Position numbers and translations under genes: made by a program. From the NCBI GenBank assembly GCA_002270295.1, contig NISF01000002.1:248001-312000 (forward strand): 64,000 nt of DNA, read 5' to 3'. The stretch comes from Enterobacter sp. 10-1 (lineage in GTDB: Bacteria; Pseudomonadota; Gammaproteobacteria; Enterobacterales; Enterobacteriaceae). Positions 9,641-18,000 of the stretch are shown here, in pieces; within the stretch, counting starts at the first letter, position 1, and every line of letters begins with the position of its first letter. Under the pieces are notes generated by a model that was given only the letters and a program-made list of their open reading frames with translations, did no database searches and had not been told where the DNA came from.

Positions 9641-10600
9641 TCAGGCCGCACCAATCAACAGGTACCGCGCCGCGATAAACAGCGCCAGTGCCAGAGTTGA
9701 GGCGACCCACATCAGTCGAATCGTTTGGGAAATGTCGTCAACGCAAACGTCGCGTACCGCGTCGCCTATCCAGGGCTTGTCTACACGCTGGCCGAAATAG
9801 TCATTCGGGCCGCCGAGGCGGATACCCAGCGCGCCGGCAACGGTGGCTTCCGACCATGCGCAGTTGGGGCTGCTGTGGTTGTAGCGGTCGCGCCAGCCGA
9901 TACGGAAGGCCCGGGCGCCATCGAGGCGGCACAAATATGCCGCGACGCTGAAGAGCAGCCAGCTCAGGCGGGCGGGGATCGCGTTGGCGACGTCGTCAAG
10001 GCGCGCGCTGACCATACCGATGGCGCGGTATTTTTCATGCTTATAGCCGACCATCGAATCGAGGGTATTAATGGCTTTGTAGGCCATTGCCAGCGGCGCG
10101 CCGCCCAGCAGCAGGAAGAACAGCGGCGCGATAACGCCATCGACGGTGTTCTCCGCCACCGTCTCCACTACCGCGCGGTTAATCTGCTGCGGCTGCAGCT
10201 GCGAGGTGTCGCGCCCGACAATCCACGAGAGCTTCTCGCGGCTCGCGGCAAGGTCGCCCGCGCGCAGCGGGCGTTCGACTTCCCGGGCGGTGCTGGCCAG
10301 ACAGCGCCCGGCCAGCACCGTAAAGACCATCCATACCTCGATAGCCCAGCCCAGCCAGGGGTGAATCGCTTCTGCCAGCGTCAGTACGCCCCAGGAGATC
10401 CCCCAGGTGAGGCCAACAACGACCAGCCACATTAGCCCTCCGCCGATCCTTAATGCGCGATCGCTGCGGCAGTAGCGGCGCACCGGGCGCTGGATCGCGG
10501 TAATGAGGTTGCCGATCCAGCGTACCGGATGAGGCCAGCCCTGCGGATCGCCAATAATAAAATCGAGGGTCCAGGCCACGCACCAGGCCAGCAGCGTCAT
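9641..10600 (-). CDS. cbiB: CbiB, adenosylcobinamide-phosphate synthase
   Basis: This membrane enzyme attaches the (R)-1-aminopropanol O-2-phosphate arm to adenosylcobyric acid, giving adenosylcobinamide phosphate. The 319-residue protein has the family's N-terminal motif near residues 12-26, IIGDPQGWPHPVRWIG, then several transmembrane helices and the block VAENTVDGVIAPLFF. It uses the product made by PduX and CobD, also in this window. I chose the start MTLLAWCVAW because it gives the standard length and overlaps the cbiA stop by four bases. cbiC begins 10 bases after its stop. Confidence 0.95.
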   Translation of the reverse strand: MTLLAWCVAWTLDFIIGDPQGWPHPVRWIGNLITAIQRPVRRYCRSDRALRIGGGLMWLVVVGLTWGISWGVLTLAEAIHPWLGWAIEVWMVFTVLAGRCLASTAREVERPLRAGDLAASREKLSWIVGRDTSQLQPQQINRAVVETVAENTVDGVIAPLFFLLLGGAPLAMAYKAINTLDSMVGYKHEKYRAIGMVSARLDDVANAIPARLSWLLFSVAAYLCRLDGARAFRIGWRDRYNHSSPNCAWSEATVAGALGIRLGGPNDYFGQRVDKPWIGDAVRDVCVDDISQTIRLMWVASTLALALFIAARYLLIGAA

Positions 10601-11976
10601 AGCGCCTCCCTTGCGGCCGTCAGCCAGTGCTTGAGCATTGCGGGGCGCTGGGCGAAATGAACGTGCAGGTAGCTGGCAAAAGTGTTGCCTACCTGCCAGC
10701 CGCCGGACCACTCCAGCAGGGTCATACCGTCACGCACCTTGCGACATGCCAGAACTGCGGGGGTATCAGGCGTAAAATCCGAGTAATGAAACTCATGCCC
10801 ACGCAGCCGCTCTCCCGGCGCCGCCAGCAGCGTTTGCCGAGTGGCCTGCGCCTCGCAATAGCCAAAGCGAGTCAGCCGTGAGCCCATTTGGCTGTGGCCA
10901 GGAATAATATCCGCCATTCTGTAAACCTCGCCGCGGGCATCCGTCAGCGAGGTTCCCAGGTACATCAACCCGCCGCATTCGGCGTAAATGGCCACTCCCC
11001 GTTGGTGCGCCGCCCGCAGCTGGGCCAGCATGGTCGTATTCGCCGCAAGCGCGGCCGCGTGAATTTCAGGGTAGCCGCCGCCCAGCCAGATCATCTGGCA
11101 GGCGGGTAAATCGCGGTCATGCAGGGGGCTAAAGCGGACGATATTCACCCCACAGCGTTCGAGAAGCGCGAGGTTATCCGGATAGTAAAAGTTGAAGGCT
11201 TCGTCGTCGGCCAGCGCGAGTGTCAGGCCCGCGCCGGACTCAGGCAGAGGCAGCGCGGGACACTCCCCGGCGGGTAGGGCCGGGAGCCGACTGACGGCAA
11301 GCAGCTGCGTAATATCCAGCGTCCGCTCCAGCGTGTCGGCAAAATCCTGCCACGGCTGCTGATTGACCACCGATTCTCGGGCGGTAACCAGCCCCAAATG
11401 CCGCTCGGGCAAGGCAACGCCGTCCATCCGCGGGACATAGCCGAGAACCGGCAGCGCGCAGTAACGTTCAATGGCGCTTTTCAGCAGCTGATAATGGGAT
11501 TCGCTGTTGACGCGATTAACAATAACGCCGGCAATATTGAGGCTCGGATCGAAGTGTTGAAACCCCATCACCGTTGCGGCGATGGAGGTGGAGACCGCTT
11601 TGCCATCCACCAGCAAAATCACCGGACAGCCGAGCTGCTTAGCCATCGCGGCGGTACTGCAGTAGTTGGGGTCGGTGCCGTAGCCGTCATAAAGGCCCAT
11701 CACGCCTTCAATGACCGCGATATCCGCCTGCTGCATCCGCTCGCAGAACAGCGCGTTGAGAACGGGTTCGGGCAGCATAAAGCTGTCGAGGTTACGGGAA
11801 GCTGTGCCGCAAACGGCAGTATGCCAGCCGGTATCAAGATAATCGGGGCCAACCTTGCAGGGCTGAACCCGCATGCCGCGATTTTTCAACAGGCTAAGCA
11901 GCCCCAGCGTAACCGTGGTTTTACCGCAGCCGCTGCCGGTACCTGCGAGAATAAATGCGTGAAGCCTTGCCGCCAT
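10597..11976 (-). CDS. cbiA: CbiA, cobyrinate a,c-diamide synthase
   Basis: First gene of the cob/cbi operon. It uses glutamine and ATP to amidate the a and c side chains of cobyrinate. The 459-residue protein has an N-terminal P-loop-type ATPase domain (AGTGSGCGKTT, residues 11-21, and KVGPDYLD near 41). Its C-terminal class I glutamine amidotransferase domain has the nucleophile in AECGGLMYLG (Cys about 334). The ATG directly follows a hairpin that holds the Shine-Dalgarno, and an adenosylcobalamin riboswitch lies about 230 bases upstream, so translation is expected to fall when B12 is plentiful. Confidence 0.96.
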   Translation of the reverse strand: MAARLHAFILAGTGSGCGKTTVTLGLLSLLKNRGMRVQPCKVGPDYLDTGWHTAVCGTASRNLDSFMLPEPVLNALFCERMQQADIAVIEGVMGLYDGYGTDPNYCSTAAMAKQLGCPVILLVDGKAVSTSIAATVMGFQHFDPSLNIAGVIVNRVNSESHYQLLKSAIERYCALPVLGYVPRMDGVALPERHLGLVTARESVVNQQPWQDFADTLERTLDITQLLAVSRLPALPAGECPALPLPESGAGLTLALADDEAFNFYYPDNLALLERCGVNIVRFSPLHDRDLPACQMIWLGGGYPEIHAAALAANTTMLAQLRAAHQRGVAIYAECGGLMYLGTSLTDARGEVYRMADIIPGHSQMGSRLTRFGYCEAQATRQTLLAAPGERLRGHEFHYSDFTPDTPAVLACRKVRDGMTLLEWSGGWQVGNTFASYLHVHFAQRPAMLKHWLTAAREAL

Positions 11977-11996
11977 ACCCCGATCCTGTTCAGGGT
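11977..11996 (-). promoter_or_regulatory. cbiA ribosome-binding-site hairpin (riboswitch expression platform)
   Basis: Read on the coding strand, ACCCTG pairs with CGGGGT (one G-U pair) around the loop AACAGGAT, and the start codon follows at once. The AGGA Shine-Dalgarno is in the loop, seven bases before the ATG. A hairpin that occludes the cbiA start is the known expression platform of the Salmonella cob riboswitch. The assignment here is from position and base pairing only; I did not identify the loop partner in the aptamer. Confidence 0.65.
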
Positions 11997-12206
11997 GGTA
12001 GGGATGTAAAGGTGCGTATACCCGTCATTCCTCAGGTGACAGCGCTGCTGGCCCGCGCTTTCGCCCCGATCACCTGCTTTTGCAAGCTTGCGGAGCCCCG
12101 CCGCGTCGCCGCCTGGCTGAGACCTGAATGATGTAAGAGATATACCCTGGTCTTTCGACCGTACGCCTCTGAGCAACCCACTTCCCACCGAAGTTGTTGG
12201 TAATCA

Positions 12207-12495
12207 CGGACAGGCAGGTCTTCTGGCTTAGCGTCATCCTCTCCCATCCTTCCCAATCTTGCGATCAGTGGTTTTTACCCGGCATATTTCACGTTGCGCC
12301 CGCTGGCGACAGCAGCAGGCCCGTCTATGGCCTCATCCCTGCGGGGCCGGCTCAGGCGCGGTTTGAAAGCGGCTGGAGCCTGTTATCCTGCAACGTGAAT
12401 ATTTAGGTAAATATGGGTTCGTCAGCATCACAGCAGCGGGGGCTGCGGGGGATTTTCACCCCCTTCCCTGGCACGTTTCGTGCCGTACCTGTCGG
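12207..12495 (-). ncRNA. Adenosylcobalamin riboswitch of the cob/cbi operon
   Basis: The coding strand holds all landmarks of a cobalamin riboswitch. The B12 box AGCCAGAAGACCTGCC is at 12228-12213. The core, at 12463-12428, contains GGGGGTGAAAATCCCCC followed by a CCCCGCTGCTGTGA stretch. A closing stem pairs GACAGG (about 12493-12488) with CCTGTC (about 12214-12209). The conserved CCACTG and GGGAAGG blocks lie between. Core and B12 box are separated by a long peripheral hairpin whose arms (12391-12403 and 12285-12297) are nearly perfect complements. It should repress cbiA onwards when adenosylcobalamin binds. End positions are approximate. Confidence 0.92.
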
Positions 12496-12766
12496 TTTTA
12501 TGGCCAGAGCTCCGAGGCTCTCGCCATCGCTTATTTTCAGCTTATCTACTTCGTCACTGCGCCCTTCCTCAGACGCTGGAAAACGAAAGGTAATTTCTGA
12601 TGTCACTCTACTCCATCAAAGAAATAAAAACTGGTGCAGCTTATCCTGCTCCGCTCATTATTTTGTTGCGCTATGACAATTTATTGCTTTGGAGGGGGGG
12701 TTTTATTTTTATAATGAGGCGGATACGTAGACATATCAAAAAAAAGCCATAACAAAATATTGTCAT
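12496..12766 (-). promoter_or_regulatory. cob operon upstream leader / promoter region
   Basis: This gap lies between the pocR stop and the riboswitch. The half next to pocR is AT-rich, while the half nearer the riboswitch contains a small hairpin (AGAGC/GCTCT near 12510-12525). In Salmonella the PocR-activated cob promoter lies in the equivalent place. I could not pick a convincing -35/-10 pair by eye, nor a terminator between pocR and the leader, so read-through from pocR is possible. Confidence 0.45.
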
Positions 12767-13678
12767 TTAAAATGGCTCAGTTTGTGATCCGGAATTTATT
12801 TGCTGGCGAAAAGCCTGCGGCGTGATCTGATAGGTTTGACGAAAAACTTTGCAGAAATAGCTGGTTTGAGAAAATCCTAAATTACGTGCAATGCTGGCGA
12901 TACTCCAGTCGCTGTGAGAAAGCAGCTCCTTCGCGCTCACCATACGCTGATGATTCACCCAGGCATTAAAGCCAATTCCCTGATACTTTTTGAATAACTT
13001 ACTGAAATAGTAGGGGCTGAGATAAACATGGTTCGCGACCTCCTCCAGGCGTAGTTCGTCAGACAGGTGCGCGTCGATATAGCGCAATGCCTTTTTCATT
13101 TTGCCATCGTGAGGGTTCACGCCCCGCTGGGTTCGCACGGGCTCCGGCTGCTGCTGATTATCCTTAATAACAACAAAGTTAAGCTGTTTTTTCAGGCAGT
13201 TTTCCACGATAAGTTTCAGCAGGTCGGCCGAGGCAATGACCCTGGAATAGTCCATTTCCGGGACGTTGCGAAACTCGCTCAATAGTTCAGAATCGGCCTG
13301 CCAGCCTATATCCACGTTCAGGATATCGACCAGCTCGACATCCTCGCGCAGGCGAACCTGCCCGCACAGAACAAACCCGACGAGATGCCCGGCGATCACC
13401 AGCGGGATGGAAAAATCCGTTAAGCCTGCATGGCAGCGATAAATGCACGGCTGATCGGATTTTGAGGCCTCAAGGCCACCACAGCGATCGCTCATACGGC
13501 AGCGGATGCTATGCTGAGGATGTTGACGCATGAGCTGACAGAAGGACGTAAAATTAAACAGCTCAGAAATTTCATCACCATGAATATTCACAACCACTAC
13601 TGCCAGACTGGTGGCCTGAGCAAAATCCTGCGCGATTTTATTAATGAGTTCTGAGTTAAGCGAGCTCGCAGAAATCAT
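12767..13678 (-). CDS. pocR: PocR, AraC-family activator of pdu and cob operons
   Basis: PocR senses 1,2-propanediol and activates the pdu and cob/cbi operons. The 303-residue protein has an N-terminal PocR sensory domain (about 10-170) with several cysteines (CRMSDRCGG, CIYRCHAG). The C-terminal AraC-type DNA-binding domain (about 195-297) has two helix-turn-helix units: RLEEVANHVYLSPYYFSKLF and SIASIARNLGFSQTSYF. GGGAGG precedes the start with suitable spacing. It lies between pduF and the cob leader on the same strand, the same order as in Salmonella. Confidence 0.95.
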   Translation of the reverse strand: MISASSLNSELINKIAQDFAQATSLAVVVVNIHGDEISELFNFTSFCQLMRQHPQHSIRCRMSDRCGGLEASKSDQPCIYRCHAGLTDFSIPLVIAGHLVGFVLCGQVRLREDVELVDILNVDIGWQADSELLSEFRNVPEMDYSRVIASADLLKLIVENCLKKQLNFVVIKDNQQQPEPVRTQRGVNPHDGKMKKALRYIDAHLSDELRLEEVANHVYLSPYYFSKLFKKYQGIGFNAWVNHQRMVSAKELLSHSDWSIASIARNLGFSQTSYFCKVFRQTYQITPQAFRQQINSGSQTEPF

Positions 13679-13784
13679 GATAAAACCTCCCAGTTAATTT
13701 ATTGTTATGAATAAAACATTCTATTCATATTTACTTTTCATTATTGCAACTAAAATTCATGATAGAAAGTAGGGTGACGATAAC

Positions 13785-13814
13785 AAAAGTCTCCCACCTG
13801 CGGGAGACTTTTTG
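13785..13814 (-). terminator. Intrinsic terminator between pduF and pocR
   Basis: AAAAGTCTCCC and GGGAGACTTTT form an 11-base-pair inverted repeat with a short loop, followed by T on the minus strand. It lies about 50 bases beyond the pduF stop, before pocR, so it should end or attenuate pduF transcripts. pocR would then need its own promoter in the AT-rich 13679-13784 stretch. The structure is symmetric, so it could also act on the other strand. Confidence 0.8.
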
Positions 13815-13864
13815 ACCAGTTCGTGATACCGGTTCATGAATCATTTTCAGTATTTCATTAACCG

Positions 13865-14689
13865 TCACGCATCGTGGAACTTGCCTTCCTTGTCTTCCAG
13901 CTTGCAGGTATTACAAGGCAGGTTATTACCAATAAAGTATCGATAAATGGCCGCCCCGGCGCAGGCGCCAATTAATGGCGCAACGATCGGTACGATAAAG
14001 TACGGGATCTCTCGTCCGCCGGTCATGGCAATATTGCCCCAGCCGGCAAGCCAGGTGAAGATTTTCGGCCCAAAGTCGCGGGCAGGATTCATGGCAAAGC
14101 CGGTGAGCGGCCCGGTGGAGGCGCCAATCACCGCGACTAAAAGGCCAATAAGCAAAGGGGCCAGCGGCCCTTTCGGTACGCCGTTGCCGTCATCGGTCAG
14201 CGCCATAATCATGCCCATCAAAATTGAGGTTATCACTATCTCAACGAATGCCGCCTGCCAGACGCTCAGCTCTGCTGCCGGGTAGGTACTGAATATACTG
14301 GCTAGCTGAAGACTCTCAACGCTTCCACGCACCAGCTGATGCGTCGCTTCGAACCCGGTAAATACGCTACTGTAAAGGAGGTACGCCAACAGCGCGCCGG
14401 CAAAAGCCCCCGCGACCTGCGCAACAATGTAAGGCGCGACTTTCCTGCCTGGGAAGCAGGCAAACAGCCACAGGGCGACGGTGATAGCCGGATTGAGATG
14501 TGCGCCCGATATCCCGGCGGTCAGATAGACGGCCAGAGAAATCCCCAACCCCCAGATAATACAAATTTCCCAAAGACCAAGGCTTGCCCCGGCGATCTTT
14601 GCCGCACTCAGGCATCCGATACCAAAAAACAGAAACAGCCCGGTGCCCAAAAACTCGGCAGTGCATTGTGCTTTTAGCGAATCATTCAT
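13865..14689 (-). CDS. pduF: PduF, 1,2-propanediol diffusion facilitator (aquaglyceroporin family)
   Basis: This inner-membrane channel of the MIP/GlpF family lets propanediol enter. The 274-residue protein has six predicted transmembrane helices and both NPA half-helix motifs, SGAHLNPAIT near residue 62-71 and GFAMNPARDFG near residue 198-208. The Arg after the second NPA and the Asp two residues later are typical of glycerol/propanediol facilitators rather than strict water channels. The cytoplasmic tail has a CNTC pair. AAGGTG precedes the start. Transcribed divergently from pduA; PocR control is inferred. Confidence 0.95.
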   Translation of the reverse strand: MNDSLKAQCTAEFLGTGLFLFFGIGCLSAAKIAGASLGLWEICIIWGLGISLAVYLTAGISGAHLNPAITVALWLFACFPGRKVAPYIVAQVAGAFAGALLAYLLYSSVFTGFEATHQLVRGSVESLQLASIFSTYPAAELSVWQAAFVEIVITSILMGMIMALTDDGNGVPKGPLAPLLIGLLVAVIGASTGPLTGFAMNPARDFGPKIFTWLAGWGNIAMTGGREIPYFIVPIVAPLIGACAGAAIYRYFIGNNLPCNTCKLEDKEGKFHDA

Positions 14690-14762
14690 GGTGACACCTT
14701 CTTAGCAGAGTTCGTGTCCTGACCAGCACCAAGCTATGCTGGCAATGGGTACAGCGAGCATC

Positions 14763-14768
14763 ACTATA
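14763..14768 (-). promoter_or_regulatory. Candidate -10 element for pduF
   Basis: TATAGT on the minus strand (five of six matches to TATAAT) lies about 75 bases before the pduF ATG. The hexamer 17 bases upstream (AACAAT) is a poor -35, as expected for an activator-dependent promoter. Found by eye only. Confidence 0.4.
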
Positions 14769-15174
14769 GAAACTGGCGCCCACAAATTGTTGGCAATCTG
14801 TCGACGCTGGGCTCTGAAAAATCGTTCATGAGTAACAAATTATTGCTCTTCCGCTATTGTTCCGCACAGGCTTGATGCCTTATTCCGCAAATATTCCGGA
14901 TAAATATACATAGCAATATTTTGCTAATTCCTGAATGTCATTTTTCAAACCGGTATCACATATGCATTCCCCCACATAGCAAACAACAATTAATCTGTCA
15001 TCTATTAAAATGTAAAACTGGAATATAAAAAACAAAATAATCACATAACCAATAAAAATAAAAGACAACAAAAACAATGCATTAAAATTAATTCATCTGT
15101 TTTTTTATTATTATAAGACAACTATTTCCCCGTTTTAAAATTCAAGTCAGCCATTCTTTTCCCTTGCTTCTTTT

Positions 15175-15180
15175 TATAGT
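15175..15180 (+). promoter_or_regulatory. Candidate -10 element for pduA
   Basis: TATAGT on the plus strand lies 33 bases before the pduA ATG. The position 17 bases upstream reads CATTCT, a very weak -35, which fits dependence on PocR. The same -10 hexamer occurs for pduF on the other strand. Found by eye only. Confidence 0.4.
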
Positions 15181-15213
15181 CATCAGCATTGGAACAATCC
15201 AGGCGAGGTCTTT

Positions 15214-15498
15214 ATGCAACAAGAAGCATTAGGAATGGTAGAAACCAAGGGCTTAACCGCAGCCATAGAGGCCGCTGACGCAATGGTGAAATCAGCCAAC
15301 GTGGTGCTGGTAGGCTACGAAAAAATTGGCTCCGGGCTGGTGACGGTCATCGTGCGCGGCGACGTCGGTGCGGTAAAAGCCGCCACCGATGCCGGTGCCG
15401 CAGCCGCACGCCACGTGGGTGAAGTGAAAGCCGTACACGTCATCCCCCGCCCCCACTCAGATGTAGAAAAAATCTTACCGAAGGGAATTAGCCAATGA
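15214..15498 (+). CDS. pduA: PduA, microcompartment hexameric shell protein
   Basis: This single-BMC-domain shell protein forms hexagonal tiles whose central pore is thought to pass propanediol. The 94-residue protein carries the pore loop KIGSGLVTV, with Lys37 and Ser40 as in Salmonella PduA. The rest is the canonical BMC fold ending [19 protein letters not shown] precedes the ATG. It is the first gene of the pdu operon and overlaps pduB by four bases. It is strikingly similar to PduJ (21407-21682), probably an old duplication. Confidence 0.97.
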   Translation: MQQEALGMVETKGLTAAIEAADAMVKSANVVLVGYEKIGSGLVTVIVRGDVGAVKAATDAGAAAARHVGEVKAVHVIPRPHSDVEKILPKGISQ

Positions 15499-16307
15499 GC
15501 AGCAATGAGCTGGTGGAACAGATCATGGCGCAGGTGATTGCCCGAGTGGCAGCGCCGGAACGGCAGGTCATCCCTACTGAAACCCATCCAATACGAGAGA
15601 CGGCTATGGCAGAGAAAAGCTGCAGTTTAACGGAGTTTGTCGGGACCGCCATTGGCGACACCCTGGGTCTGGTTATCGCCAACGTCGATAGCGCCCTGCT
15701 GGAAGCGATGAAGCTTGAGAAACGCTATCGCTCCATTGGCATTCTCGGCGCGCGAACCGGCGCGGGCCCGCACATTATGGCCGCAGACGAAGCGGTTAAA
15801 GCCACTAACACCGAAGTGGTCAGCATCGAACTCCCCCGCGATACCAAAGGGGGAGCGGGCCACGGTTCGCTGATTATTTTAGGCGGTAACGACGTTTCCG
15901 ACGTCAAACGCGGGATCGAAGTCGCGCTGAAAGAGCTCGACCGCACCTTCGGCGACGTTTACGCCAACGAGGCGGGCCACATCGAGCTCCAGTACACCGC
16001 TCGCGCCAGCTACGCCCTCGAAAAAGCCTTCGGCGCCCCCATCGGCCGGGCCTGCGGCATTATCGTCGGCGCACCCGCTTCCGTAGGGGTGCTAATGGCG
16101 GATACCGCGCTTAAGTCGGCCAACGTCGAGGTTGTCGCCTATAGCTCGCCGGCGCATGGCACCAGCTTTAGCAACGAAGCCATTCTGGTCATTTCCGGCG
16201 ACTCGGGTGCGGTACGCCAGGCGGTTATCTCCGCCCGGGAAATCGGCAAAACCGTCCTGGCGACCCTCGGTTGCGAACCGAAAAACGATCGCCCGTCCTA
16301 CATTTGA
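15495..16307 (+). CDS. pduB: PduB, trimeric (tandem-BMC) shell protein
   Basis: PduB is a major shell protein with two fused BMC domains that assembles as a pseudohexameric trimer. The 270-residue protein starts [19 protein letters not shown], an amphipathic N-terminal helix. In Salmonella this extension, absent from the shorter PduB' form, binds the enzyme core to the shell. Met38 (codon at 15606) is the expected PduB' start. It overlaps pduA by four bases (ATGA); pduC starts 18 bases later. Confidence 0.96.
   Translation: MSSNELVEQIMAQVIARVAAPERQVIPTETHPIRETAMAEKSCSLTEFVGTAIGDTLGLVIANVDSALLEAMKLEKRYRSIGILGARTGAGPHIMAADEAVKATNTEVVSIELPRDTKGGAGHGSLIILGGNDVSDVKRGIEVALKELDRTFGDVYANEAGHIELQYTARASYALEKAFGAPIGRACGIIVGAPASVGVLMADTALKSANVEVVAYSSPAHGTSFSNEAILVISGDSGAVRQAVISAREIGKTVLATLGCEPKNDRPSYI
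15606..16307 (+). other. PduB' alternative start within pduB
   Basis: The ATG at 15606 (Met38, [11 protein letters not shown]) would give a 233-residue shell protein lacking the N-terminal core-binding helix. Salmonella makes both PduB and PduB' from the same gene by this type of internal initiation. Upstream bases are GAGAG then ACGGCT, a modest ribosome-binding site. Use of this start here is inferred from homology. Confidence 0.7.
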
Positions 16308-16325
16308 TACCCACGAGGCTGACTC

Positions 16326-17990
16326 ATGAGATCGAAAAGATTTGAAGCACTCGCGAAACGCCCGGTGAATCAGGACGGCTTCGTTAAGGAGTGGATCGAA
16401 GAAGGCTTTATCGCGATGGAAAGCCCGAACGACCCAAAACCCTCCATTAAAATCGCTAACGGCGCGGTGACCGAGCTGGACGGGAAACCGGTCAGCGAAT
16501 TTGACCTGATCGACCATTTTATTGCCCGCTACGGCATCAACCTGAACCGTGCCGAAGAAGTTATGGCGATGGACTCGGTCAGGCTTGCCAACATGCTGTG
16601 CGATCCTAACGTTAAGCGCAGCAATATTGTCCCCCTGACGACGGCCATGACCCCGGCAAAAATTGTCGAAGTCGTGTCACATATGAACGTCGTTGAGATG
16701 ATGATGGCGATGCAGAAAATGCGCGCTCGTCGTACGCCGTCGCAGCAGGCGCATGTCACTAACGTCAAAGATAACCCGGTACAAATTGCCGCCGACGCAG
16801 CCGAAGGCGCATGGCGCGGGTTTGATGAGCAGGAAACGACCGTCGCCGTTGCCAGATACGCGCCGTTTAATGCGATTGCCCTGCTGGTTGGCTCACAGGT
16901 TGGCCGTCCCGGCGTGTTGACCCAATGCTCTTTGGAAGAAGCCACCGAACTCAAGCTCGGCATGCTGGGCCACACCTGCTACGCCGAAACCATTTCGGTC
17001 TACGGGACTGAGCCCGTCTTCACCGACGGTGACGACACCCCGTGGTCGAAAGGCTTTCTCGCCTCGTCTTACGCATCGCGCGGTTTAAAAATGCGCTTCA
17101 CCTCAGGCTCTGGTTCAGAAGTTCAAATGGGCTATGCCGAAGGTAAATCGATGCTCTATCTGGAAGCTCGCTGCATCTACATCACCAAAGCCGCTGGCGT
17201 GCAGGGTCTGCAAAACGGCTCCGTAAGCTGCATCGGCGTTCCCTCAGCGGTGCCCTCGGGTATTCGTGCGGTACTGGCGGAAAACCTGATCTGCTCCGCG
17301 CTGGATCTGGAATGCGCCTCCAGCAATGACCAGACCTTCACCCACTCCGATATGCGCCGCACCGCGCGTCTGCTGATGCAGTTCCTGCCGGGCACCGACT
17401 TTATCTCTTCGGGTTATTCCGCGGTGCCGAACTACGACAACATGTTCGCCGGTTCCAACGAAGATGCGGAAGATTTTGACGACTACAACGTTATCCAGCG
17501 TGACCTGAAAGTGGACGGCGGTCTGCGCCCGGTTCGTGAAGAGGACGTTATCGCAATTCGGAATAAAGCCGCCCGCGCTCTGCAGGCCGTATTTGCCGGA
17601 ATGGGCCTGCCGCCGATTACCGATGAAGAGGTCGAAGCCGCGACCTACGCCCACGGCTCGAAAGATATGCCAGAGCGCAATATCGTCGAAGACATCAAGT
17701 TCGCCCAGGAAATCATCAATAAGAACCGTAATGGCCTGGAGGTGGTAAAGGCCCTCGCTCAGGGTGGGTTTACCGATGTTGCGCAGGACATGCTCAATAT
17801 CCAGAAAGCCAAGCTGACCGGCGACTACCTGCATACCTCGGCCATTATCGTCGGCGACGGACAGGTGCTTTCGGCCGTGAATGACGTCAATGATTATGCC
17901 GGTCCGGCAACGGGCTATCGCCTGCAGGGTGAACGCTGGGAAGAGATTAAAAACATCCCTGGCGCACTTGATCCTAACGAGCTCGGTTAA
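16326..17990 (+). CDS. pduC: PduC, propanediol dehydratase large subunit
   Basis: This is the large catalytic subunit of adenosylcobalamin-dependent diol dehydratase (PduCDE), which turns 1,2-propanediol into propionaldehyde inside the microcompartment. The 554-residue TIM-barrel protein contains conserved diol-dehydratase blocks such as TSGSGSEVQMGYAEGKSM and SSNDQTFTHSDMRR. Length is the same as in Salmonella and Klebsiella enzymes. It has no encapsulation extension itself; packaging is by PduD. pduD begins 10 bases downstream. Confidence 0.97.
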   Translation: MRSKRFEALAKRPVNQDGFVKEWIEEGFIAMESPNDPKPSIKIANGAVTELDGKPVSEFDLIDHFIARYGINLNRAEEVMAMDSVRLANMLCDPNVKRSNIVPLTTAMTPAKIVEVVSHMNVVEMMMAMQKMRARRTPSQQAHVTNVKDNPVQIAADAAEGAWRGFDEQETTVAVARYAPFNAIALLVGSQVGRPGVLTQCSLEEATELKLGMLGHTCYAETISVYGTEPVFTDGDDTPWSKGFLASSYASRGLKMRFTSGSGSEVQMGYAEGKSMLYLEARCIYITKAAGVQGLQNGSVSCIGVPSAVPSGIRAVLAENLICSALDLECASSNDQTFTHSDMRRTARLLMQFLPGTDFISSGYSAVPNYDNMFAGSNEDAEDFDDYNVIQRDLKVDGGLRPVREEDVIAIRNKAARALQAVFAGMGLPPITDEEVEAATYAHGSKDMPERNIVEDIKFAQEIINKNRNGLEVVKALAQGGFTDVAQDMLNIQKAKLTGDYLHTSAIIVGDGQVLSAVNDVNDYAGPATGYRLQGERWEEIKNIPGALDPNELG

Positions 17991-18000
17991 GGGGTGAGAA

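Larger units (their letters stand above)
14690..15213. promoter_or_regulatory. Divergent pduF / pduA control region
   Basis: This 524-base gap separates divergent pduF and pduA. The right half (about 14880-15180) is much more AT-rich than the surrounding genes, with many A/T runs. In Salmonella this interval carries PocR and global-regulator sites; I could not define PocR or CRP operators by eye. A possible 65-codon frame at 14880-15077 on the minus strand is rich in F/I/L only because of the base composition, and I do not call it a gene. Confidence 0.75.

Noticed and set aside
12403..12606. 67-codon minus-strand frame upstream of cbiA
   Set aside because: It coincides with the riboswitch core and leader; the sequence conservation there is RNA structure, not protein.
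14880..15077. 65-codon minus-strand frame rich in Phe/Ile/Leu in the pduF-pduA gap
   Set aside because: It lies in AT-rich control DNA, has no ribosome-binding site or known match, and its composition follows from the base content.
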